The notes beneath the pieces were generated by a model, which was not told where the DNA came from, did no database searches, and was given only the letters and a program-made list of their open reading frames with translations. Below, piece after piece: positions 19,434 to 28,810 of a stretch of 64,000 bases of DNA (positions are counted from its first letter, which is position 1; each line of letters starts with the position of its first letter). Origin of the DNA: Prauserella isguenensis (lineage in GTDB: Bacteria; Actinomycetota; Actinomycetes; Mycobacteriales; Pseudonocardiaceae); NCBI RefSeq assembly GCF_014191605.1, contig NZ_JACHWU010000001.1:1364001-1428000 (forward strand). Direction: 5' to 3'. The position numbers were made by a program, and so were the translations under genes.

Positions 19434-20411
19434 TCAGGTCGTGTACACGCCCGTCGGTTCCGGGTGGTAGCCCTTGGCGCCGACGGCGCGGGCGGTCGGG
19501 CTGCGCGCCGTTCCGGTGGTGCCGGCCAGTTCGACGGCGGCGCGGATGTCGTAGCGAGGCCGCCAGCCGAGCCCCGTGAGCGCGCGTTCGTTCGAGTAGA
19601 CGCGGTCGAGTGTGGGCAGCATCCGCCAGCCCCACTCCTCGTACCGCTCGGCCACGTCCGGCAGCACGCGGGCGAACACCGCCGGGGCGTCGGTGGCGAG
19701 CTCGGCGGTGTCGGCCCGCGTGAACGGCGTCGTGGCGCTGATGATGAACCGGTCGAATCCCAGCTCCGGTGCGCGGTGGGCTGCGAGAAGGTGCGCGTCG
19801 ACGACGTCCTCGAGGTCGACGCGACGGTAGGCGTACTCGTTGACCTTGAGATTCGTGTCGTCGAAGGCGTTCCGCACGTCGCCTCGGTCGTCACCCTCGG
19901 GGAAGAACCGCGACGTGCGCAGTACAACCACGGGCAGGTCCAGCTCGCGGGCCAGCAGTTCGCACAGGTCCTCGGCGGCGATCTTCGTGGCACCGTAGAC
20001 GTTGCGCACCACGGGACGGACGTCCTCGGTGATCCACGCCGCGGGTTCGCCCGGTGCGGGGGTGAGTGCGCGGCCGAACGCGCTCGTGCTGCTGGTGAAC
20101 ACCACACTCCGGACTCCGGCCGCGGCGGCCTCCTCGAGGACCGTCAGCGTGCCGGTGACGTTGACGTCCACGAAGTCCTGCCGCGTGTGCGACCCGACGT
20201 GCGGCTTGTGGAGGGTCGCGGTGTGCAGGACGCGGGTGACCCCGTCGAGGGCTCGGCGCACGACGTCGCGGTCGGTGATCGAGCCGGGGACGCTCGTGAA
20301 CGGCGAGTCGAGGATGTCGAGGCCGACGACGTCGTCGCCGCGTGCGCGCAGGCTGCGCACGACGGCCTCGCCGAGGTGGCCCGCGCTGCCGGTGACCAGG
20401 TATCGCTCCAT
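19434..20411 (-). CDS. NAD-dependent epimerase/dehydratase family protein
   Basis: Extended short-chain dehydrogenase/reductase of 325 residues. The N-terminal Rossmann motif TGSAGHLGEAV binds NAD(P). FTSSTSAFG supplies the catalytic Ser/Thr region, and YGATK is the catalytic Tyr-x3-Lys pair. Similar proteins act on nucleotide sugars or related substrates, but no substrate can be named. It occupies the place of the reductase gene Rv0439c between moeA2 and groEL2 in M. tuberculosis, although that protein may belong to a different SDR subtype. Divergent from groEL. Confidence 0.85.
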   Translation of the reverse strand: MERYLVTGSAGHLGEAVVRSLRARGDDVVGLDILDSPFTSVPGSITDRDVVRRALDGVTRVLHTATLHKPHVGSHTRQDFVDVNVTGTLTVLEEAAAAGVRSVVFTSSTSAFGRALTPAPGEPAAWITEDVRPVVRNVYGATKIAAEDLCELLARELDLPVVVLRTSRFFPEGDDRGDVRNAFDDTNLKVNEYAYRRVDLEDVVDAHLLAAHRAPELGFDRFIISATTPFTRADTAELATDAPAVFARVLPDVAERYEEWGWRMLPTLDRVYSNERALTGLGWRPRYDIRAAVELAGTTGTARSPTARAVGAKGYHPEPTGVYTT

Positions 20412-20507
20412 ACGCGGGATCGAAGCGTTTCTGGTACGACCGTGTCAATCTGTTTCGGGGAATGAGGCTCCGGGTCGGCGCGGAGGAGTGTCGGGGGACC
20501 CCCTTTC

Positions 20508-20533
20508 TTGCACTCTCACCCGGAGAGTGCTAA
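20508..20533 (+). promoter_or_regulatory. CIRCE element 1 (HrcA operator) of groEL
   Basis: TTGCACTC, nine bases, GAGTGCTAA: one mismatch in the left arm from the consensus TTAGCACTC-N9-GAGTGCTAA. It is the distal of two CIRCE boxes upstream of groEL and should bind the HrcA repressor. Confidence 0.9.
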
Positions 20534-20541
20534 ACACGAGA

Positions 20542-20568
20542 TTGGCACTCGGCACCGTCGAGTGCTAG
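20542..20568 (+). promoter_or_regulatory. CIRCE element 2 (HrcA operator) of groEL
   Basis: TTGGCACTC, nine bases, GAGTGCTAG, eight bases after the first box. Its left arm contains TTGGCA, which could serve as a -35 with a weak -10 at about 20565, so repressor binding would block the promoter directly. About 130 bases of leader follow before groEL. Confidence 0.88.
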
Positions 20569-20669
20569 GTAGCCGGTCGCCGACCGGCGCCTGAAGGTCG
20601 GGACGGTGAGGCCACGTCCGGGAGATCCCGGGCTGGTCGTCCGTCGCGGGCACCGAGCCTGGCCTGTGA

Positions 20670-22334
<1,665 letters not shown>

Positions 22335-22350
22335 TTCAGGCCTGAAGCCA

Positions 22351-22390
22351 CAACGAGCCCCGGGAGCACCCAGTGCCCCGGGGCTCGTTG
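22351..22390 (+). terminator. Hairpin terminator after groEL
   Basis: A perfect 14-bp inverted repeat (CAACGAGCCCCGGG, 12-base loop, CCCGGGGCTCGTTG) starts 17 bases after the groEL stop. No long T run follows, as is usual in high-GC actinomycetes. Confidence 0.8.
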
Positions 22391-22409
22391 TATCTGCCCC
22401 CGGACGCGC

Positions 22410-22461
22410 GTGTTGCGCGCTCGCGGGGCCGTGTTGCGCGCTCGCGGGGCCGTGTTGCGCC
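22410..22461. repeat. 21-bp tandem repeat x2.5 downstream of groEL
   Basis: Two exact head-to-tail copies of a 21-bp unit (starting GTGTTGCGCG, ending CGGGGCC; 22410-22430 and 22431-22451) and a partial third copy. They lie between the groEL terminator and the CoxL-like gene. No gene was found in this 290-base interval. Confidence 0.8.
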
Positions 22462-22626
22462 CGCCCGTCTTCGGACCGCCACCTCATCGACGGGCTGTCC
22501 GCGGCTGTGGCGATGGGCCCGGACCGGTTGGGGACTGCACCACTGCTTCCGCTGTTCGGGGGATGGGCGCGCTGCCGGATCGTGATCCCTAGGCATGATC
22601 AACGCCACGGGGTTAGTGTCGGTCAC

Positions 22627-25005
22627 ATGCCTGGATCTGTGCTCGGAACCGAGGTGCGGCGGGTCGAGGACCCCGAGCTGCTGCGCGGAGAAGCCACCTA
22701 CGTCGACAATCTGCCGATCCCGGGCGCCGCGCACATCGCGTTCGTGCGCTCGCCGTTCGCCCACGCCGAGATCACGGGTATCGACACCGGCGAAGCCGAA
22801 CAGGCCGACGGGGTACTGGCGGTCTACACGGCCGCGGACCTCGACCTGTCGCCGGTGCGCCAGCTGATGGTCGTCAACCCCGACTGCGTGCGCATGCCGT
22901 TGGCGAGCGAGCGGGTGCGGTTCGTGGGCGACGCCGTCGCCGCCGTGGTGGCGGAGACGGCCGCGGCCGCGGCCGATGCCGTGGAACTGGTGGACGTCGA
23001 CTACGAGCCACTGCCCGTCGTCGCCGATCCGGAGGACGCGCTCGCCGACGACGCGCCGCTCCAGTTCCCGGATCTGGGGTCGAACATCGCGGCGGGCGAA
23101 CGGGACGAGGCGGGCGCGGACATCCTCGCGGACGCCGACGTCGTGGCGCGCGCGAGGATCGAGAACCAGCGCGTGGCGGTCGTGCCGATGGAGGGCAACG
23201 CGATCGCCGTCGAACCGGGTGGTGGGTATCTCGGTGGTGACTACGACCTGACGATCCACGTGTCGACCCAGATGCCGCACGTGGCGTGGCAGGTCGCGGC
23301 CAAGCAGTTCGGCATGGACGCCGACCGGATCCACCTGGTCACCCCGCACGTCGGCGGCGCATTCGGCGGCAAGATCGGCATGATCGCCGAACACCAGGTC
23401 GTCATCGCCGCGGTGCTGCGACTGGATAGGCCCGTGAAGTGGGTGGAGACCCGCTCGGAGAACCTGCAGGCGATGCCGCACAGCCGCGCCCAGGTGCAGT
23501 ACGCCGAGCTGGGCCTGAAATCGGACGGCACGATCACCGGGCTGCACTGCAACGTCATCGGTGACTGCGGCGCCTACGCGGGCTTCGGCGGCGGGTTCGC
23601 GCTCGGCCCCACACGCCTGATGTCGCAGGGTGTGTACCGCATCCCGAAGATCAGCTTCGGTTCCATCGCGGCGCTGACCAACACGACGCCGACCGGTGCA
23701 TTCCGCGGCGCGGGCAGGCCGGAGGCGGCGGCCATGCTGGAGCGGATCATCGACGTGGGCGCCGCGGAGCTCGGGATGGACCCGGTCGAGCTGCGCCGCA
23801 AGAACTTCCTGCAGCCCGACCAGTTCCCGTACGAGACGCTCGTCGGGGCCACGTACGACTCGGGCGACTACGACCTGCCGCTGCGCGAGGCGCTGCGGGC
23901 CGCCGACTACGACGAGCTGCGCAAGGAACAGCAGCGTCGTGTCGACGCGGGCGAGACGACGCTGCTCGGGATCGGGGTGAGCACGTACGTCGAGATCACC
24001 GGCGGGGGCACCAGTGAGTTCGCCGCGGTTGAGATGGCCGACGACGGGCGCGCCACGATCAAGGTCGGCACCTCTGGGCACGGCCAGGGCCACCCGACGT
24101 CGTTCTCGATGCTCGCCTCCGACGCGCTCGGTATCCCGTTGGAGCGGATCGACTTCCTCCAATCGGACACGGCACAGGTCCCGCGTGGTGGCGGTACCGG
24201 CGGCTCGCGGTCGTTGCAGATCGGTGGCAGCGCCGTCAGGGAGGCCAGCGAACTGCTCGTCGAGAAGGCCAAGGAGCTGGCGGCCACGAAGCTCGAAGCG
24301 GCCGTCGAGGACATCGAGGTCACGGGCGACGGCGGACTCGGGGTGCTGGGCGTGCCGAGTGCGACCGTCAGCTGGGCCGAGCTGGCAACCTACGCGGCCG
24401 AGAACGGCACCACCCTCGCCGCCGACACCGATTTCACGCCGGACGGTGCCTCCTTCCCCTTCGGGGCGCACGTGTCGGTGGTCGATGTCGACACGGAGAC
24501 CGGAAAGGTGACGCCGACGCGGCACATCGCCGTCGACGACTGCGGGCGCGTGCTCAACCCGTTGCTGGTGCGCGGGCAGCAGCACGGCGGTGCGGTGCAG
24601 GGCATCTCGCAGGCGCTCTGGGAGCACTACACCTACGACGAGGACGGAAACCCGTCCACCGGCACGCTCGCCGACTACCTCGTGCCGTCGGCGATGGAGG
24701 TGCCGATGCTCGAGGCGTCGAACACCGAGACCGATTCGCCGCTGAACCCGCTGGGTGCCAAGGGCATCGGTGAATCGGCGACGATCGGCTCCACCCCCGC
24801 CGTGCAGAACGCCGTGGTCGATGCCGTCAAGCACCTCGGTGTGCGGCACATCGACATGCCGCTCACACCGCAGCGGGTGTGGCAGGCGATCCGTGAGGCG
24901 CAGAACGGCGCGCCCGCCGACCCGTGGCGTGATCCACCCGAGGCGTTCGCGACGCTGCCCGTCCGAGAGGGCCCCGATCCGTACGCCGACGAGGCTGCCG
25001 TCTGA
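22627..25005 (+). CDS. CoxL-like (form II) molybdopterin-binding oxidoreductase subunit
   Basis: Large molybdenum-cytosine-dinucleotide-type subunit of the xanthine oxidase family, 792 residues. It has the N-terminal a/b hammerhead (RRVEDPELLRGEATYVDNL) and Moco-binding segments HVGGAFGGK, GAFRGAGRPE, GTSGHGQGH and RGGGTGGSRS. The catalytic Glu lies in LGAKGIGESAT. The active-site loop is AFRGAGR, the form-II pattern, not the AYRCSFR of true CO dehydrogenase (form I), so CO oxidation should not be assumed. No FAD (CoxM) or 2Fe-2S (CoxS) subunit gene lies nearby, although these normally flank it. The ATG at 22627 lies seven bases after TAGTGT, suggesting leaderless translation. Confidence 0.9.
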   Translation: MPGSVLGTEVRRVEDPELLRGEATYVDNLPIPGAAHIAFVRSPFAHAEITGIDTGEAEQADGVLAVYTAADLDLSPVRQLMVVNPDCVRMPLASERVRFVGDAVAAVVAETAAAAADAVELVDVDYEPLPVVADPEDALADDAPLQFPDLGSNIAAGERDEAGADILADADVVARARIENQRVAVVPMEGNAIAVEPGGGYLGGDYDLTIHVSTQMPHVAWQVAAKQFGMDADRIHLVTPHVGGAFGGKIGMIAEHQVVIAAVLRLDRPVKWVETRSENLQAMPHSRAQVQYAELGLKSDGTITGLHCNVIGDCGAYAGFGGGFALGPTRLMSQGVYRIPKISFGSIAALTNTTPTGAFRGAGRPEAAAMLERIIDVGAAELGMDPVELRRKNFLQPDQFPYETLVGATYDSGDYDLPLREALRAADYDELRKEQQRRVDAGETTLLGIGVSTYVEITGGGTSEFAAVEMADDGRATIKVGTSGHGQGHPTSFSMLASDALGIPLERIDFLQSDTAQVPRGGGTGGSRSLQIGGSAVREASELLVEKAKELAATKLEAAVEDIEVTGDGGLGVLGVPSATVSWAELATYAAENGTTLAADTDFTPDGASFPFGAHVSVVDVDTETGKVTPTRHIAVDDCGRVLNPLLVRGQQHGGAVQGISQALWEHYTYDEDGNPSTGTLADYLVPSAMEVPMLEASNTETDSPLNPLGAKGIGESATIGSTPAVQNAVVDAVKHLGVRHIDMPLTPQRVWQAIREAQNGAPADPWRDPPEAFATLPVREGPDPYADEAAV

Positions 25006-25107
25006 CGGGAGCGTCCGCCTCCGGAGTGCCCGGTGCCGCCCGCGGTCCTGCGAACCTCCGACTCGCCGGCGCCGGGTTCGGCGGGGCGGCGGATCGGGGG
25101 CAGCGGG

Positions 25108-26082
25108 TCAGCGGATCGCGCCGACCCGGCAGAGGCGGTCCTGCCACCAGCGCGTGGTTTCCGGGTCGGCCGAGTGAGCGGCCAGCAGGTCCGGCTCCGG
25201 GGCGGTGCGCGGCACCGGAAGCCGACCGGCCACGGGTGACAGCGGCGAGCTCGTCACGTCAGCGGTGAGCAGACTCGCGGTGCCGAGCCCGCAGGCGAAC
25301 TCGAGCTCGGGCAACGCACCGGCGAGCGCGAGCCCCGCGGCGAGGCCGATGCTGCTGTCGACCGCCGACGACACCACGCACGGCAGGCCGCACGCCTCGG
25401 CCACGTCGAGTGCCCGGCGCACACCTCCCAGCGGGGCGACCTTCACCACCGCCACGTCGGCGGCACCGGCCACGGCCACGCGCAGCGGGTCCTCGGCACG
25501 CCGGATCGACTCGTCCGCTGCTATCCGCACGTCCACCTTCCGCCGGACCTCGGCGAGCTCGGGCACCGAGGGACACGGCTGTTCGGCGTACTCCAACCCG
25601 CCCGCCGCCCGGTCCAGCTCGCCGAGTGCACGGACTGCTGTGTCGACGTCCCACGCGGCGTTCGCGTCCACGCGCACCGCCCCGCGTGGTCCCAGCGCGT
25701 CGCGTACCGCTTCGAGCCGGGCGCAGTCGTCGGCGAGCGTCGACCGCGGGTCGGCGACCTTCACCTTCGCCGTGCGGCAGCCCGACGACGAGACCAGTTC
25801 GTGAGCGTGGTCCGGCGCGACCACCGGCACTGTCGTGTTGACCTCGATCGAGTCCCGGACCGGCTCGGGCCAGCCGACCCGGCTCGCCTCGACCGCAGCT
25901 GCGAGCCACGAAGCCGATTCGGTGTCGTCGTAGTCGCGGAACGGGCTGAACTCGCCCCATCCCGCAGGTCCGCGCAGCAGCACACCTTCGCGCACCGTGA
26001 TTCCCCGGAACCGGTTCCGCAGGGGGAGCGCGAACACACCGGACGCGTCGACCCCGTTCCCCTTGTCGCTCACACGAACCAT
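25108..26082 (-). CDS. menC: o-Succinylbenzoate synthase
   Basis: Enolase-superfamily enzyme of menaquinone synthesis that dehydrates SHCHC to o-succinylbenzoate. It has 324 residues. The catalytic Lys is in TAKVKVAD, the metal ligands are in VDANAAW, EQPCP and ADES, and the second Lys is in VVKVAPLGG. The ATG at 26082 is chosen because the longer upstream frame overlaps the divergent PfpI promoter region and is not conserved-looking; the SD is weak. No other men gene lies in the window. The 74-base divergent gap holds both promoters. Confidence 0.9.
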   Translation of the reverse strand: MVRVSDKGNGVDASGVFALPLRNRFRGITVREGVLLRGPAGWGEFSPFRDYDDTESASWLAAAVEASRVGWPEPVRDSIEVNTTVPVVAPDHAHELVSSSGCRTAKVKVADPRSTLADDCARLEAVRDALGPRGAVRVDANAAWDVDTAVRALGELDRAAGGLEYAEQPCPSVPELAEVRRKVDVRIAADESIRRAEDPLRVAVAGAADVAVVKVAPLGGVRRALDVAEACGLPCVVSSAVDSSIGLAAGLALAGALPELEFACGLGTASLLTADVTSSPLSPVAGRLPVPRTAPEPDLLAAHSADPETTRWWQDRLCRVGAIR

Positions 26083-26155
26083 TGTCCGACGGAGTTTCGC
26101 GGGTCGGCCGGGCCGGGTACGCGCGGACCGAACCGACACGAGAGGAGTGGTGACC

Positions 26156-26728
26156 GTGACAGGCAGGCTCAGTGGCCGTCGAGTGGCCTTCCTGGTGGCG
26201 CCCGAGGGCGTTGAACAGGTCGAGCTGACCAGGCCGTGGAAGGCGGTGCAGGACGCCGAGGGTCTGCCCGAGCTGATCTCGTTCGAGTACGGCGACGTGC
26301 AGGCCTTCAACCACCTGGACAAGGCCGATGTGTTCCGTGCCGACAAGCCGGTCTCGGAGGCCTCGGTGGACGACTACGTCGGCCTCGTGCTGCCGGGCGG
26401 CGTGGCGAATCCCGATCTGCTTCGCACCGACCCGGCCTCGGTTCGGTTCGTGGGCTCGTTCTTCGACGCGGACAAACCCGTCGCGGCGATCTGCCACGCG
26501 CCCTGGACGCTCGCCGAGGCGGGCGTGATCCGGGGCAGGCGGCTCACGTCGTACCCGAGCCTCCAGACGGACCTGCGCAACGCAGGCGCCGAATGGGTGG
26601 ACGAAGAGGTTGTGATCGACGGGCGGCTGGTGACCAGCCGCAATCCGGACGATCTTCCCGCGTTCTGCGAGAAGATGGTCGAACAGCTGGCCCAGCAGGC
26701 GGACCAGGGTCACACCGCACCGGCGTGA
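26156..26728 (+). CDS. DJ-1/PfpI family protein
   Basis: Protein of 190 residues with the class-I glutamine-amidotransferase-like fold. The nucleophile elbow is AICHAPW with the reactive Cys followed by His; VLPGGVANPDLLR is the preceding conserved loop. Family members include deglycase/protease-like PfpI and stress proteins such as YhbO, and the exact activity is uncertain. The GTG at 26156 is eight bases from GAGAGGAG; a GTG at 26150 is too close to it. It stands alone, divergent from menC. Confidence 0.88.
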   Translation: MTGRLSGRRVAFLVAPEGVEQVELTRPWKAVQDAEGLPELISFEYGDVQAFNHLDKADVFRADKPVSEASVDDYVGLVLPGGVANPDLLRTDPASVRFVGSFFDADKPVAAICHAPWTLAEAGVIRGRRLTSYPSLQTDLRNAGAEWVDEEVVIDGRLVTSRNPDDLPAFCEKMVEQLAQQADQGHTAPA

Positions 26729-26877
26729 CCGCGTGGCGCCCGGGTTCGTGTCGTGTCCCAGTCGTGGGCGTCCGCGGCGTAACCCCGGGCGTTCGCAGAG
26801 TCGGCGTTCCGGGCGTCCGGCTCCGAGCCGGCCGCCCGGGAGCCGGCGTTCCAGGAGACCGGATCGCAGGAGGCTGG

Positions 26878-27843
26878 CTACGAAGACTCGCGTTCGGCGG
26901 ATGAACCGCCGCCGTCCGCGTTCGGCGGTGTGACCTCGACGCCCGCCCTGCGCGCCAGTCGTATCGCGTCGTCGGGTGCCTTCACCTTCTGGTCGTTGTC
27001 GAAGTAGACGAACACGTCGCGGGCCCGTCTCGGTGCGGCGCTCGCGACTGTGCGGTCCGAACGCGGTGACTTCCCGGCCCGCCACGCCAGCACCTTCTCG
27101 GCCCAGCCATCGAGTTCCGTGTCGGGGTAGCCGCCTGCGTACAGCTGCTCCCAGCCGTGCAGTCGCACGTAGACGAAGTCCGCCGTGACGTCCTCCAGCT
27201 GCGGCCATTCGTCCGCGGCGTCGGCGGCGACGAGGCCGATCTCGTGCTCGCGCAGGAGCTGCACGGCCTCGGCCGTGGCGAAGCTCGGGTGTCGTACCTC
27301 GAGGGCGTGGCGGAGCGGTCGATCCGTTTCCACGCTCGTCCGGGGCTCGAAACGCACCGTGTGGTGGTCGCGGGCCAGGCGTGCCGCTGCGCCCGTGCTG
27401 CGGGGGAGGTGCCGGAAGAAGTCCGCCAGCAGGTCCGGGTCGAACTGCAGGGTCGGCGGCAGCTGCCACAGCAAGGGGCCCAGCTTGTGTTCGAGGGCGG
27501 TCACCCCGGAGGCGAAGAAGTTGGCGAGCGGTTCGGTGACCTCGCGCAGCCGCTTCATGTGCGTGATGAAGCGGCCGCCCTTCACCGCGAACACGAAGTC
27601 GTCGGGCACCTGCTCGAACCACGCGCGGTACCGCTCGGGCCGCTGGAGCGAGTAGAACGAGCCGTTGATCTCGACGGACCCCATGCGGTTCGCCAGGTAC
27701 TCGAGTTCGCGGCGCTGCGGCAGGCCCGGCGGGTAGAACCTTCCCCGCCAGGGCGGATAGACCCAACCCGACGTGCCGATCCGCACGGCCGGCGCGTCGC
27801 CCCCGCGCCGGGGACCGTCTCGTACTGCCGTGAGTGGCGGCAC
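26878..27843 (-). CDS. DUF72 family protein
   Basis: Soluble protein of about 321 residues with the DUF72 TIM-barrel-like pattern: RIGTSGWVYPPWRGRFYP at the start, SVEINGSFYSLQRPE, FVFAVKGGRFITHMKRL, LGPLLWQLPP, LEVRHPSF, YVRLHGW, and near the end VFVYFDNDQK. A nuclease-like or metal-dependent activity has been suggested for some members, but none is established here. The GTG at 27843 is the longest option and may be a few codons too long. It runs in the same direction as the DUF4253 gene 28 bases upstream, so they may share a transcript. Confidence 0.86.
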   Translation of the reverse strand: MPPLTAVRDGPRRGGDAPAVRIGTSGWVYPPWRGRFYPPGLPQRRELEYLANRMGSVEINGSFYSLQRPERYRAWFEQVPDDFVFAVKGGRFITHMKRLREVTEPLANFFASGVTALEHKLGPLLWQLPPTLQFDPDLLADFFRHLPRSTGAAARLARDHHTVRFEPRTSVETDRPLRHALEVRHPSFATAEAVQLLREHEIGLVAADAADEWPQLEDVTADFVYVRLHGWEQLYAGGYPDTELDGWAEKVLAWRAGKSPRSDRTVASAAPRRARDVFVYFDNDQKVKAPDDAIRLARRAGVEVTPPNADGGGSSAERESS

Positions 27844-27871
27844 CCATGTCCCCAGGCTGCCACCGTGGCCC

Positions 27872-28675
27872 TCACTCCCACCAGAACGTCCACAGCCGGT
27901 CGCCGACCAGGCCGCCCGCCACGCCGCTGAGCGTGTCCGGCTGGGCGGTGAACTGGTCGAGGCAGAACGCGCGGTGCTCGGCCGCGAGTAGCTCCGCGCG
28001 GTGGCGGGTCTTCGGTGGTGCCGCGACCGACAGTGTCATCTCGTCGTAGCCGAGGCGGATCAGCGTCGCACCGAACCGGTCCTCCCAGCTGCGCAGCACC
28101 GTCGACACCAGCTCCGCGCGGTCGGTGGTGCGGAGCATGCCCTGCCAGCCCAGCGCCGCGGGCACGTCGGCGGGCCGGGCGGCCTCGGTGATGCCGAGCC
28201 GGTGGCCGCCGCCCGCGACCAGGCGGGAACCGGTGTTGCCGGCCTCGGCCAGCGGGTCCGACTTGCGCGGGGACCGCCGCGCGAGCCCGGGGAACTCGGC
28301 ACCGAACGGTTCCAGGCACGTGCCGTCGCAGCAGGGCCCGCGCCACCAGGAGCGGAGCACGTCGCCGGGGTCCTCGCGGCCGACGACGTCATCGCTGGGC
28401 GCGTCCCAGGGCCGGTCGTCGATCCAGTCCTGCCCGGCCGCCTCGAACCGCGGGTCGTGGGGGATCAGGACCGGCCAGCGGCCCGTGCGCGGAAACGCCG
28501 CCACGCAGGCCAGGTACAGCGCGGGGTCGGTGATCGGATCGTCGGACACCCACAGCGCCTGGTGCATACGCCCCGGCGGCAGGGTGAGGTCGGCTGTGCG
28601 GTCATCGGTGCGGGCGTTGCCGTGCGTCTCGGTGCCGTGAGTCTCGGTGCTGTTCGTGGTCGCCGATGTGAACAT
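27872..28675 (-). CDS. DUF4253 domain protein
   Basis: Soluble protein of 267 residues. The N-terminal half is unusual (RWPVLIPHDPRFEAAGQDWIDDRPW; two nearby Cys in GPCCDGTCLEPFG). The C-terminal third carries DUF4253 features: ATLIRLGYDEMTLSVAAPP and a helical AEHRAFCLDQFTA segment. No function is known. The ATG at 28675 follows TAGCGT by exactly seven bases, which fits a leaderless mRNA better than the longer frame to 28699. Eight residues near the start repeat as TETHGTETHG. First gene of a possible pair with DUF72. Confidence 0.78.
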   Translation of the reverse strand: MFTSATTNSTETHGTETHGNARTDDRTADLTLPPGRMHQALWVSDDPITDPALYLACVAAFPRTGRWPVLIPHDPRFEAAGQDWIDDRPWDAPSDDVVGREDPGDVLRSWWRGPCCDGTCLEPFGAEFPGLARRSPRKSDPLAEAGNTGSRLVAGGGHRLGITEAARPADVPAALGWQGMLRTTDRAELVSTVLRSWEDRFGATLIRLGYDEMTLSVAAPPKTRHRAELLAAEHRAFCLDQFTAQPDTLSGVAGGLVGDRLWTFWWE

Positions 28676-28810
28676 GACCCGAACGCTAGTTCGACCCACC
28701 GACAGTTCCGGCCCGAGTGTCGACCCGAGCGCTTCGGCGTCACTCGAACGGATGATCGAGTGATCCGCCCGCCGTGGGTCGGCGCTCGGGCCGGGTGGAG
28801 CGACGCCGAC

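Noticed and set aside
22336-24849. 837-codon minus-strand frame opposite the CoxL-like gene
   Set aside because: Shadow frame rich in Arg, His, Val and Asp, no domain, no ribosome site.
22627-25005. Calling the CoxL-like gene a carbon monoxide dehydrogenase
   Set aside because: The active-site loop is AFRGAGR (form II), not AYRCSFR, and no CoxM/CoxS partners are adjacent.
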